This document shows positions 50,390 through 63,092 of a stretch of 64,000 nucleotides of DNA, piece after piece. The position numbers were made by a program, and so were the translations under genes. Under the pieces are notes generated by a model. It was not told where the DNA came from and ran no database searches. It saw only the letters and a program-made list of their open reading frames with translations. The DNA is taken from contig WBMZ01000192.1 of assembly GCA_013400975.1 (NCBI GenBank), positions 186,001 through 250,000 on the forward strand, given 5' to 3'. This DNA comes from Atrichornis clamosus. Taxonomy: Eukaryota; Chordata; Aves; Passeriformes; Menuridae. Every line of letters starts with the position of its first letter. The stretch's first letter is position 1.

Positions 50390-53300
50390 GGCTGAAGGGA
50401 AACAACTTTTCATCACATTTTCTATAAACTGCACTTTTCATCCTCTTTTACTGTTTGTTTCTTGTTTCTTTTTCCTGAATTGAATATAATTTTGGCAGTG
50501 CTGTATTGTCTGCAGTCTAAACAGTCCTTTCTCCTTGACACTCAGGCAGTTTTACCTGGCAGGGCATTAGGGGGTAAATGCTTTTAATGAGGCTCCTTCA
50601 CCTGTGCAGTATTTGAACTTTCTCCCCAGGGAGGAAGGAGTGGAGCAGCCCACAGAGTGTCTTTTGATTTACTGTTGAGCCTCTTTTGCATAACAGGCCA
50701 CAGAATACAGTCAGAGCAAAGTACTTGTGCTGTAACTTAGATTTAATACTGCATTTAGTAAGAGTCCTATTGGTATTTTAGGAGGGAGGTACAAAGGGTT
50801 TGTTAAAAATAGAAACAGAAATCATCAGGTAGTAAAGGCACTGGCACGAAGCTTTGATCATTTCACAGAATCCCTCACATGCTGCAGGGGTTGTGGATAA
50901 AGCACCTGGTGACACTATTTAAAACAATTGCTACTGTTTGGAAAGCATTCAGTGTGTAGCTGTGCAAAGAGAGTAAACTTCTGACAGATGAGTTTCCTTG
51001 AGACAGCTTTTACAAAATACTTAAGAAACCAGTTCTGCCCGAGTCATTGAGGCCTGAGGAAGTATTTAACAAATATTGAGCTTTTTTTCAAGTCTTCCAC
51101 CATGGTCCCTCTGTCTTCTCAGAGGAAAAGAATTACTTACAATTATTTACTTTATAACTTCACAATCCTGTCACAATATACAGTGTAATCACATCAATTC
51201 TTTTCTTACACACTGAGTTTGCTGCACTACATGAGGGACAACTTTTCTGTATATTCTGATTATTACAGATTGACAGACTCATGTTATAATGGTATCTGTC
51301 AGTACAGGCCACATTTGATACAAGCATGCATCCTTGCACTGTAGTTGACTTGAAGGCCTGTCACTGAATTAGAAATCTATTTTATATAACATAAGTGTTT
51401 GATGTACTAAAATATGACATGGGTGACAACATCACTAGTAGAACCAACCAATGTGTGTTAAAATAGCTACTTAGTCAATTCTGAAGTGTGCCCTGACATA
51501 TGTCTTGTAGCATTGCCAAGGAATCTTTCTGCCATTCCTCAGCCACCTCCAGCACTGACTTTAGTGAGAAAGCTCAATGCTGCTGCAGCTGTCAGCCTCA
51601 GCTCTGCAATAACATCATTCTTGAGTTTTCTCAGCCTTGAGACTCTCCAAGGGAAAAAAAACATCTGATCTTTAAATCACCAGTGACCTGTTGCTCATCA
51701 CAGATTGAGAGCAACACATATCTTTGTTTGAAATTTGAGTTTACTCGTAATCACAACATCGCACTTGGATTAACAGATTCTTCCAAGAACTGTTCTCTTT
51801 TAATCCCTTGGTTGGAATTACTACTACTTTTGTTCTTTCAGATGGCCTGTATTAACTCTTACTGGGTGATCTTTTAGCCAGGTGGCATGGACAGTGAGCA
51901 ATGCAAGAAAACAGCGTTTTCATACTCCTGTGCTGCTCAGGACTTCCCTCTGACCTGCCCCAAACAGTGGGTTTATCAATACGACAGTAAGACCATCAGT
52001 TGTGATTTATCCTTGGCCTACCTGCCAAAGAGTGACTTCGTAACTGCAGGAACTGCATGGCATCCTTGCTTTGCAAACTCCAACCCAGCGGAGTCTGCTG
52101 CTGTAGTGCAAATGGCTGAACCTGCTTGCGTGGCTCAGTGGAGTGCAGGGTTCAGCTGCAGAGCACGGGCTCTCACAGACTGTGCTGGAGAGCCTGAACA
52201 GTCCGTTTGGGATTTGGTACATAACTAACCTTATTTAAAATCTGATAAAGGTTTCTATTTCAGAGAAGACATTCGTTCTCCGTATATATATTTCTATTTC
52301 TGTGGACGTGATAGATATTGTTTGTGTAACTGTTAATTTAGCAATATCCTTCATGATTCAGAAAAAACTCATTTAAATTCTGCCCTGTCTAAATTTTCTT
52401 GTAACATTTTGCCTTTTTTTACCTCCCATCTCCCATTCTAGATACATGATAATCTTATTAAGAGCCATAATTTGTGGTATGCTTTTACATTGAATAAAAT
52501 GATTTGATTTTACTTTTCTCAATAGAACTTTCACATTTTACAGGATAAATTTTTATTTGGCATTTTAAAGCAAACTGCACTTGAGTCGAATATGTTCATG
52601 CAACCCAAAAATCCCTGGATAACACAAGCTTAGAATGGTTAGGTTTTTTTTTCTTTGCTTATTTAAGGGTTGGTACCTCTCAAATCATGGTATGATGGTA
52701 TGAACCTGCTATGCAACAAAGGAAACAGAAAGTGTCTCAGGTTTTAATGCCATTGACAATGATAAGATCATTATTTGTGTGCAGTGGTTCAGAGAGCATT
52801 TGCCACTTCCTCCACAACAGATGCCATTCTGCAGAAGTATCTTGGAAAGCAGCATTCTCTCTTATTGTCCTAGCACCCCGTTCCCCTCCTTTTCGAGGTG
52901 TTGTGTAACTTGTGATGATGCCAAAATGCACAACTTCTTGGGGCTACAAGGGAAGGCTCCTGCACACAACTGAAGGTACTGCACGTACTCATCAGCTACA
53001 GCCACCTAAAGATCATTGTATAAAGAGTAAAAATATGTTGTAGTGCTGATACATTTAATAACACAGCACAGACGGACAGGTATAAGAAAAAAAAAACAAC
53101 AAACAACTGAGCTTTTTTCCTGTTCTTATGACTACTTTTATGTTACAGAAAATTATATATGGCACATTTCTGTAATAAGTTCCTGGAAGAATTAAGAAAT
53201 ACTTTATCAATTCTATTCCCTTGCTCCCCAGTTTCCTTCCTGCCTCAGCTTACAGCATGTATGTCTGACTCAGCTGTGTATTGAATCTTTGCCTTATGGT

Positions 53301-56300
53301 AAATTTGATCACACTGAGCAAATTGAAATGTAATTCAACAACCAAGAATTTGTCTGAATGAAAAACATCAAAATGGTTTCCTGACAATGACAAGACTCAC
53401 AGACCTTCCCTTTCAGGCTTCAGAACAGAACATTCCCTTGTCCAGATTTCTCGTATTAACAAGCAAGCACAGCCTCTGCCACAACATTGCACCAGAACAG
53501 ATGCAGGTTTCTGGGAGAAGCTTCCAGCAGTTTCCTTGCACACGGGATTTAGCAAGGGTTACAATCAAATGTAAGAAAGTTTTGTAACAACTAGAGTATT
53601 AAGCAAAGTTAATGAGGAGACAGCACTATCACGCAGACTCACAAAATAGATATGAAACTATTGTCCATCTTATAACAATATGTCCATCTTATAATAATAG
53701 AGTAATTGCCTCATGTCATTATCAGAAAAATAGGCCAAATATATCAGAATAAAACATGGAATAGTAGCAAAAAACCTCATGGAATTTTCTGGGGTTTTTT
53801 GGGTTTTTTTTTTGTTTTTTTGTTTAAGCTTAACATTTTATCTTTGTGAGAATTATTAAACACCCCAAAATTGCCACGTTAAGTTGTGCAGGGTTTTTTG
53901 ATAGGTAAGTACTGATTTTGGAATATATGCCAATTTGCATATTTACATAAGCTCAAGAACAAATTTCTTTTGGTCATATCTTTCCAGTGCTTATTTTTTT
54001 GGTTGATTCTTGCCCATAAAAAGTTTCAAATTAAAGAGACACTTGTTTGACACATTGTCTGCAATAGTGCCTCTGAACACAGTGATTTGCTCAGTATTGA
54101 CTTAGAGTGCAATTTATTCAATGAAAAGACTCTAAGGAAAACTAGGATGCTTCAGGAATAGCATGAAGTATTGACCTAATCCAAACTTGCTTAGACAAAC
54201 TGGCAACAGCAAAATTGAAATAGTACATCTGGAGGCAAGAAGAAAAAAGCCTGGTGCCTCTACAATTTACATATTCTTCCAAGTAGCAGCATAAAATAAA
54301 GCCTGAGCTGCTGTTGCAGAGCAAACCTTCTGGCTATGTGTAAATCTCTGCATAAAATCCGGGTAGCAGATCCTGAGCTGACACAGACTTCAGACAGGAA
54401 TTTACATCAGCAGATGATCCAGCTCTGCTTGGGGTTTTATGCTGCAGTGTGATCGAAAGATCTGGAATCACATTGCAAACAACCCTTTCCCACGTAGCTC
54501 ATTGACCCCAGGAACATCACAGTGGGATCTGAAATTACTGGGGCCCAGGCTTTGGCTCACAGTGCAAGTTTTCACAAGCACAAAAAGACCCACGAAGTGA
54601 AAGGCACTTTACACGTGTACTTCACAAGGGATTACTGAGTCTGCAGCAGCAATCTGTGGAACAGCAAATCCCACACCACCACTGCAGTTCTTTCTGTTCA
54701 TTCTGCATGCTCTAAAAAGGCTGCACATCATTTTATCAATACACTCTTTTCACCGTAAGACATTTAGAATCTATTTGACGTACATACACGTTGTCTGTTA
54801 TGCCCCCAAACCAGCTCCACTCAGCTTTTCATCAGGCAGTAGTAACTGGCCATTTGTGATCTGCATTTCTTGGTTTGGGATCTCCGGTACCAGCACCTTT
54901 CCAGGTGTCTGCTCCCCTCAGCTGCTTGTGCCCTTAGAGACCCTTGCTATACAATAAACCACCACACTTAGCTACATGTTTTACCGAAATATGACTTTTT
55001 TGGTGTTGTCTAGCTCTGTATGCTCTACTTTCAGGTACGCAGCCAACTGCTGTTTTAAAATGCTGCTTCAGCAGCAGTTTGGGTTGTGCGTAACAGAGAT
55101 GAAAGTAGATTTGTATCACAAAGTCCCTACCCAACTTTTGTCCTACAATCCACACGTGTCCTTAACCTCTGCCTGCAGGGGGGCACAGGCTGGAGCAGGA
55201 GGTGCCTTTTGAGGGGAGCCACTTCATCCCCCACAGCTCAAGGCTTGTTGGCCCACATTGCCTTTCCAGCCCCTGTATGATTTCTCCCTGCATCTTCATG
55301 CCATAGCAGAAATTTTCTAGAGATAAAACAGTGCAATAATATTATTTAATAAAGTTTTGAAGCAACAAAACGTAAAAGAAATCTGCTTAGTGGAGTCAAA
55401 GTCGTAATAAAACAGCTTTTTCTTCATTGTTCTTATTCTTCCGGATCGCAATGTTTGCTTGTTTGGTTGGGGTTTTTTTTTCTGTTTTCATTTCTAATTA
55501 GTTGGGATCTAATTTCTATTAGTTGGGAAAGAAGATAATTGGTTCATTTCTATTTACACAAAAAATAAATTATTAACTATTTTCTACCTAAGATCACATG
55601 GAAAACAGTATTTGAGGTTACAGCTTCATGAGTTTAATCTTAGAGTCTGAGTAAGATATTATTGAATCATACATGGACAAAAATAATCAAGATTGCAGAC
55701 ATTATTATTTGATGTTTAAGGGCATTTTCATTGAAAAGTTGAATACTGTAATGCAATAATCCTACACTTTGGAACAAGCTTTATGGATATAACTTTATGA
55801 ATATGCATTGCAGAGCTGTTTTTCTTTTCTAACTTTATATAAAAAGTCTCATATGCTAATTCCCACTGCAGAGAATCTCTGATGAGCCCTGAATTTACTT
55901 CTAAGTTATACTCTCATTTATTACAGACTGACGTCAGAACACTTTTTTTCTGTGTTTAAGAACAAAGTTTACTGTACTCAAAGGCCAAATCATGTGCAAA
56001 AGTCCAAACAAAACCCAGCATATTTGGAATATGCAATGGCATAATGATCCAGTATCTGTTTTTCCTGTAAACAGCATTAATTTTAATAATATTCTCGCAC
56101 TAATATCTGGTGTAAAAATAGTCTTTCTTGATGGATATTCTGGGTCATTCTGCTTACAAAATTCACATGCAACAGTTTTTCTGCTCACTAAGGTAATTTT
56201 AACTAAAATTTTTAAAGACTAGATAAAATTTCCAGTTGTAGGTTCAGGAAATACCATTTCAAAAGAAAATTATCCTAAACCTGAATGTTTTGAAGACGGT

Positions 56301-57230
56301 GGTCACCTAAAAGTCCCATGTGCGTATGAACAAAATGAGACAGGCACGTGCCTGCATTGGCTGCAATGCCAGCATTGATTAGCTACAAAGTGCAACTCTG
56401 CTCTAATGCTGTGCCACTGAAAATTCACTGAATTCACTGAAAACCCTAGAACTGCAGCATGTTGCTCTCATAAAAACAACTTCATCTACCCAACAGCAGA
56501 AGCTGATGTTTTGCAAGCCATTTCATTCCTCTGATGTCACGGAGGGCTGTAGAAACACTTTGTTTGCCCAGTGAGATGCTGGTGTGTACAGATTGTCTGA
56601 TACTCCATGGGAGCTGTTCAGAGATGTACATTGGGTTTCAGTGAACAATTCTCAAAGGGATTGTTGAAAAATATCCACAGACTTCACACAGTCTTGAATA
56701 TCTTGGATTTCTGCCTATTGACCTTGACATGAGTGTTTGGTTGTTTGTTTAAAGTCACTGAAAAATACAACGTAATTACCTGGAATGATTTCCAACAGAA
56801 CACAGTGAAAGATGAAATATTGTGTTTTGTCTTATTTTCCTCTCCCATTTTTGCGTATGTGATGAAATATCATTAGTATAACAATAAGATAATGCAGCAC
56901 TGCAAGCACTGGCTAAAATAATGACAGTGCCTCCAGGAAGGTGTGATTATTACCCTGCACCTATCCCTAAAGTACAGCACTCAGTGGGCTACTTACCACT
57001 TGGAAGTGTTACCTAGCTTTACACTTTTAGATCATGTCCTAAAATTGCTAATGTTAATACCATGTTTAATTTTAACCACTTTATTTCTAGAAAGTATTTT
57101 GGTTGATGTTCTCAAATTCCTTTTCTTACTTTAACTTTACTGTCTTCTTTGGGCGAAGCAATAAAATTTTATTTTTTGTACTATTACAAAAAATAGAAGC
57201 CCTAATTATGAAATAAAAATGTGTCTGCTT
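50390..57230. other. AT-rich non-coding region
   Basis: No gene is supported. The strongest frame is 113 codons at 51887-52228, discussed under findings. A 19-bp tandem duplication lies at 53662-53699. An imperfect direct repeat of 17-18 bp (ATTTCTAATTAGTTGGGA-like) lies at 55490-55507 and 55512-55528. T-rich G-run tracts lie at 53791-53826 and 55469-55482. The 9-bp unit AATTCACTG is repeated at 56422-56439. Frames at 53387-53587 and 54934-55280 have no recognised domain. Confidence 0.4.
53662..53699. repeat. 19-bp tandem duplication
   Basis: TGTCCATCTTATAACAATA at 53662-53680 is followed by the same unit with one change (C to T) at 53681-53699. Confidence 0.85.
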
Positions 57231-58330
57231 ATAAAGAACAAAACACAGTAAGGCAAATAGAAGACAGATACAGGTTAATTCCATAATAGGATGAAATAAG
57301 ACACAAGAAATGACAAAATCTCAAAAAAAAAAGAAAGAACATGTCTGACTGGTAAAAGAAACTGCTGGCTCAGGTAAGATGAGAATGATTTTAAACTAAA
57401 AATGTGTGATTAAAAGTTCTGTAACAATAGTTTCAGCTGAGCTCAGAAGGTGGAGTGAGGTAAGATTGAGAGGAAAAGAGCTCCAGACAACCTTAATTAG
57501 AATATTGCATAAACCAACAGAAAACAAAGAACAGAGTTTTCAGGTGTTGGGTGATTTTAAAGGTTGAGAGGCTTAAGGCTTAATCATGTCTTTATTGTCA
57601 AGGGAAATGAAAGCAAAGACAAAAACACTGCAAGACATATAAGGAAATGTGATGGGACAAGCAGAACAGGTAGATGAGGAAGTAGATGAGAAACTTGTGC
57701 TTCTTTGTGATGAAGTATCTTAATGATGGAGAAAGAATGTCAAACCAACGGGAAGGCAGAGATAAACACCTCGTTTTGTCAGGTTTATTTCCCCAGAAGA
57801 AAGCGACAAGATATTATGCAGTGATATAAAAATAAATGGAAGCAAAGGAAGAATGAGAAGGAAGCACAGATTTGAGAGAATTTTAAAATAAGTCCAAAAA
57901 ATGTTGGGTGCTACATGCAGGAAAAAGCTGATGGCATTGTTGAATAAGAGATCTGTGGAAAAGAAGAAACAACAGCATGCCTGAAAGGAAGAAGAGTGCT
58001 CAATAAATAGTAAAGCAAAGCTATTTTGGTACAGAGAAGTTTTGTAGTAGGGCTGTAGATTAAATGAAAATGAGAACAAGGAAACACACAGCTCAAAAGA
58101 AATTGGTCATTAGCCTATAAGCTGAAGCACCCAGAATAAGTGTAGGATACTGCAAGGAGGAAAACAAAGAACCAGGTGGAAATCTGCTGCTGCTAATAGG
58201 AAGAGCTGATTGAGGAGTAGATGTCAGCAAGTTAGAGCAAGAAAGGGGCAGAGAAGCTGTTTGCAATACCACCCTGGGGAAATGAAACTGTGTGAAGAGA
58301 GCAAACTTGTTGGAAAAAGCCCACAACTCT
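57230..58330. other. Purine-biased (A/G-rich) region
   Basis: Over about 1.1 kb the plus strand is strongly enriched in A and G (GGAAG, AGAAAG and AAGGA strings throughout), while the minus strand is C/T-rich. This explains the 119-codon minus frame at 57720-58079, which is Phe/Leu/Ser-heavy as translated pyrimidine-rich DNA must be. It is not a simple repeat, since the sequence is varied. An old retroelement interior or a transcribed non-coding region with strand bias are both possible. I recognise no retroviral or LINE protein in it. Confidence 0.5.
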
Positions 58331-61300
58331 GATCCAAAATCTGAGCATGAAGGCAGAAAGGTGTAAGGGTTTCCTTATGCATTTAGCAATACAGGTACTC
58401 ACTTAGATTATGTAAGTATTGTAGAATTACCCGAGATTTGCTTCACAACTTGCCTATCTCAAAACCTTGTACCTGCACTGGAAGTGATGTAAATCCTGTG
58501 CAATTTACAGCACAGGCCCTGCTTTCATTTCCATGAGATCCCATTCCCTCTGCAATGAGGATGAGGGTGAGTCACGAGGACTGACAGTTTTCCAAAGGTA
58601 ACGGCCTCACCCAGCGGACAGAGTGGAGTAGGAGAGGATGAGACAGCCCCTCACTGTTTGAGAAAACGAACACAGACATAAACAAAACACCCAGCACCCT
58701 GATGGGATACATCTGTACACGTGCTACAGGAGAGAGACTCCAATGATGATGATGTCAAGTAACATATACACTAAAGTGTACCTTTGCATGAATACAAATA
58801 CTTAGAAGTCTAGAAAAAGTCTAGAAAAAGTAAGATTCTTGATCTTTGGGATAATGCTTACACTCTTTTGTACTGCCCATTTGGTTATGCAAATATAGCA
58901 GTGTTTGGGGCAGTTTCTTGTTCCTTAGAAAAGTAAAAAATATCCTATAATACTCCTCAGCAAGTGTAGTCAGACAAAGCAGAGTAACATATCCCAGAGG
59001 AAGAACTGTCTTCAAGAAAGTTGTTCTCTGCTCTAATTCTGGAGAGAGATGCCAGAAGCACTTCTGGTCCTCTGCATGACTACATTAGAGACAGGAATTT
59101 ACCAACATGACGATACTCAAGAAGGTTAATTGGAATTAACTAAAATGTATGAACTTTGAAGTGGATTAATTACATTATCCCAAGTCCTTGTGCAGCTATT
59201 CTTATTTAGAATTAAAATGATCTTAATTTAGTTTATGTTATTTCACTCTTAAACTAACGATAAAATGAATTAAGATACTTTCAGAACACATTTGCATTAA
59301 TTTTCCTGTGTACACATGTGTAAACAAGCACAGAGATCCTAAAACTTAAAACCTCATTCAGTTTCATTAAGCTTATCAATAATACATCAGAACTCTAGGA
59401 CGGGTTTCCAGACACAAGCTCTTCACGATAACACCATTTGGGGTGATCAGAGTATCCAGAATAATGGAGACCACAAAACTACCAGCTTTGTAAAGTTTTC
59501 AGATCCTTTAGAAACAGAAATTCCTTCAGCAGAAAAACCTTTTTATGCAATTGTATTAAAAACTGGGTCAGAGTAAATGGAAAGTTATATAAACATCCTG
59601 ATTTATACATATTTAATCTTTGAAATAATAGCATCCTAAAGACAGGAGAAATTGCAAAATCCTTCACAAAACCCAATACATGCTGTGATTATGATGCTTC
59701 TTTAAAGGCCAATGAGCATAAAACCCATGAGAAAACGTGCAACCCCTGTAACATGCCATTAAGATCAAATAAATTTTCCAACAGCCCTGCTGAATGAAGG
59801 CTGACTGTTTATTGAGGTTATTCAGCAAATGGGTGACGAAAAAGGAGTTTTAATGAAATCCAACAATATAACTCAGGTACCCTAAATAAAAAGCTAGACA
59901 CAAGCCTGAAGCCAATGCCATGGCCAGCTTATCTCATATGATGGGCAAAAAGCTCAATTGCCTAACTGTTGTAATAAAGAGAGCTCTAAAAATACTTTTA
60001 AAGATACTGTCTCCAGTGAAAATTTATTGCATTTCTTTATCCAAACAGAGAAATGCAGCAAAAATATATTCACATGAGAGGATTGTTGGAATGTTTGTTG
60101 TGTGACAAAATATTCCAGTGAAAACAAGAAGAGTTCATAATGATACAATAGATAAATTAAATCTGGCTTACTGAATAACACCAGTAAAGGAGCAGTGCCC
60201 TGAATGCCCAGAACCACTGTGCAGTAATTAGGAGGCTTTTCACCAACAAAATAATTACAAATTGCATTTTATCTGCCTAATGGCTGAATCTTACTAATTA
60301 TGGATACATAAACTGACAGAGATGAGTTGTTTATTTAGTACGACTGTTAGACTGATGAAAAAAGTAGTATTTTTTCAATATAAAGCCATTGCTATACCAA
60401 TTCTTCCTGCAGAGAAGTTGTGACAAATGTGCTTTAATGTTGTTGTTTCCGAATGGAATTCTCATTTTTATCCTGTGCAAGGACAAAACTTATTGAATGC
60501 TATTACGAAGAAGGGATATAAAATACTGTAGTGATGTAGATAAGAGGTAAGGAACAGGAATCAGGAGAGGCATTTTCTGTTTCTAAATCTTAAACTGATA
60601 TCTTGTGTGACCTCAGGTATTTAAACAGTTTCAGTTTCTCCAGTTTTCAACTGAAAAGAGTGTTTGTATATCTTTATGATATATAAACCTAAAAGAGATT
60701 TAAGAACATATAATTCAGCAGAATAAGAATTTTATTTTTCTGGGCTAATTAAAACGAATACTTTGAGAATTGCTGTGCTTACCACAGCACTCATTTGCTC
60801 TCTCAAAAAAACTGGGAGAATGCCTGAAAAGTAGTTGTTCTTACTGAAGAAAGAACTTGTAAAAAACAGTGGAGGTAGATGACCCTGGATTAAAACAGTT
60901 GTTAAGAGACTCAGAACGTAAAGCTTTCCTTTAGCTCTTCATCAGACTCGATGCTCTTTCTGCTGCGTTTCGCATCTTTTAGCCACACACAATTCGTACC
61001 GTAATTTTGAACAACCATTATCCTTCCTCATCTTAGCCCACTGCTCTGGCAGGGTATTTGCCACTTTTTCACCATAATCAGGGCATTCAGAGAATAAAGA
61101 ACAACATTAGTCCAGATAGCTGCTGGTCTGACTGCAATTATAAAGCAGAGCTATGCCTGGTTTGTGTTCATTAAACACGAAGGTCACAGGTAGCTTTGAA
61201 CTGACACTCACTCCTTGTGAGCAAACGCATTCTCTTTCATGTACTCACCCCTCCTCTTTCATACTACCCAACGTGAATTCTTTGACACTTCTTAAAATAT

Positions 61301-62131
61301 TTTAAAGTGAACTTATTTAAAAATTGGAAAAGTCAACTCATTAAATAACGTATTTGTAGTAAGAACCTTTTATCTTCCACTGAAGGCAATAACAAGAGTG
61401 TCTCTGAAAATTTTCAATAGACAACAAACAGCCTCTTTGAGTTTAGCATTTTCTGAAGTGACTGATCCTGAATTTCTCAGAAAGGTATTTTCCATATGCA
61501 CTAGATATATGGAAACACTGAAAAAAAAAAAGAAGAAAACCACAAAAACCCAAACCATTTTGAATTGCATTTACTAGAAGTTATACCATTTACATATTTT
61601 GATTTATTTGAAGTGTAGAGAGTATTTCTTGAAAGTCATAAGGCTTTCCTATTATTTCCTTTATTTATGATGGCTCGTTTAAAAACCAAATTCAGTTCTG
61701 AACAAACTGTACACTGACTGCTTGTGAATCAGCAGGACCCCTACCAAAGGCATCGTGTAATCTGCACACTCCAGTGGCGCAGTTAACAGACAACTCTGTT
61801 AACAGCCACGTAAGTAAATTCCATCTCAGATGATAATTCTGACTGAAACCTACCTTTCACTTTTTTAAAAACATTGTTCACAGTAAGGTTTATCCGAAAT
61901 TCACTGATAATTACATTACCCAGCAGTAAGTACACATTGTTGGTTCTACCCTGCATGTACAGAGAACAAAGCAAGAAACTGAGATTCCACTATGTAGGCA
62001 CCAAAAAACAATCACTAACCTGCAGGTCAATAATTCAACGAGAAGCAGAATTAGGAGCAATATAGTAAGTGAAAATTCTTACAGGATAACTAAATCTCAA
62101 TTCTTTCCTTCTTTCAGTCCTTTCCACTTAG
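58331..62131. other. AT-rich non-coding region
   Basis: No gene is supported. An 11-bp tandem duplication lies at 58808-58829 and a short (ATG)n run at 58744-58753. A11 lies at 61521-61531. Frames of 60-87 codons on both strands show no recognisable content. Confidence 0.45.
58808..58829. repeat. 11-bp perfect tandem duplication
   Basis: GTCTAGAAAAA occurs at 58808-58818 and again at 58819-58829. Confidence 0.85.
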
Positions 62132-62314
62132 GTGAAAAACAGACATGAGTTGAACTTGTTCTTATTTGATGTTCCAAGTTCTGAACTGCTCATCCAGGAA
62201 TGCAAATTACAGATCCACATCGATCCTGTAAATTATATCACCCTAATGCTCCTCACACCTCAGCAGACTCAAACTTTCTGGTACCATAGTATGCAGAAGA
62301 TGAGGAGCATTTAA
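62132..62314 (+). other. Candidate terminal exon (unidentified gene)
   Basis: A long pyrimidine tract (TTCTTTCCTTCTTTCAG, then TCCTTTCCACTTAG) makes a strong 3' splice site ending at 62131. From there one frame of 60 codons is open to a TAA at 62312-62314. The peptide runs VKNRHELNLFLFDVPSSELL, IQECKLQIHIDPVNYITLML and LTPQQTQTFWYHSMQKMRSI, with a hydrophobic/polar balance suggestive of real protein. A TAG lies in frame immediately before it, inside the splice signal, so the frame begins exactly at the putative exon edge. I recognise no family. It has no internal ATG at its head, and no other exon on this strand joins it convincingly. Similar acceptor-plus-frame combinations elsewhere in the window warn that chance is a fair explanation. 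Confidence 0.25.
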
Positions 62315-62948
62315 AATACACTCAGTTCTAATTCAGCAAAGAAAGAAAAGGAAGAAATAGGTTTTGTAAGTATTTGGTTTCTATATCTCAAACTGAAACT
62401 ATTTCTAAAAAGAGCAGAGATTTTTGCTCATTTAAAAATGAGTTATTTCATGATTACCTCAAGGAATATTAAGAGAAACATGAGGATAATTCCATCAAGG
62501 CTTTAAAAAATCCTGTATGCGATTTGTCTTTCTTTTACCAAGGGTTAAGAATCTCAACTGTAATGGCAGAAACAACCATATATCTGCCATTGTTCATTCC
62601 CCTGGGTTATTCCTAAGCACCGCATTAGCTTGCACAGGGAGCTAACTACCTCAACTTTTATTCAGAACATGTACTGTCTGCACTCTTCATTGGTTGGGTC
62701 ATACACAATTTACTCTTTTATGCATTCTCATCTCATTTTTGCTTTCTTATTTAAATGCAGTTTTATTTATTGTGGTGTAAAAAGAAAACACCCTCAATCC
62801 AAGGTGATTGCTAAGAGAAGAGAAGCGCTAAGTGGTTTTGTCATTCCTGCCCACACAGTGTCTCTACATGTTTGTACCTAAAGTTGGGAGAGTGAGACAT
62901 TGTTGGGGGTTTTTCCAGGTTTTTATTTTAAGTTCATTTCCAAGCTTT
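62315..62948. other. AT-rich non-coding stretch
   Basis: No gene or recognisable repeat. An 83-codon frame at 62630-62881 has no recognised domain. Confidence 0.45.
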
Positions 62949-63092
62949 CACAGAATCACAGAATGTTCTGAGTTGGAAGGGACCCACAAGGACCATCAAA
63001 TCCAGCTCTAAGTGAATGACCCATAGAGGGACTGAACCCACAACCTTGCTGCTATCAGCACCAGGCTCTAACCAATTACAGAAACAGCAGCC
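62949..63092 (-). mobile_element. tRNA-Ile-headed, CR1-tailed SINE (TguSINE1-like)
   Basis: On the minus strand the 5' part matches a tRNA-Ile: TGGTTAGAGCCTGGTGCTGA corresponds to the D-arm and anticodon-arm side, followed by AGGTTGTGGGTTCAGTCCC, which includes a B box (GGTTCAGTCCC) differing slightly from GGTTCRANNCC. After about 20 bp the 3' part reads TTGATGGTCCTTGTGGGTCC, CTTCCAACTCAGAACATTC and ends TGTGATTCTGTGA. That is the CR1 3' tail used for priming by CR1 reverse transcriptase. A tRNA-Ile head with a CR1 tail is the structure described for TguSINE1 of passerines. The A-box side is degraded or truncated, so the 5' end (about 63078-63092) is approximate and the copy is probably dead. 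Confidence 0.75.

Noticed and set aside
53387..53587. Frame following a CCTTCCCTTTCAG acceptor-like site
   Set aside because: Similar to the other exon-like candidates but with a less protein-like peptide and no donor. It shows how often such coincidences occur here.
57720..58079. 119-codon minus-strand frame
   Set aside because: Phe/Leu/Ser-rich translation of pyrimidine-biased DNA, fully explained by strand composition.
63000..63080. A functional tRNA-Ile gene
   Set aside because: The acceptor stem and A-box side are degraded and the sequence runs straight into a CR1 tail, so it is a SINE.
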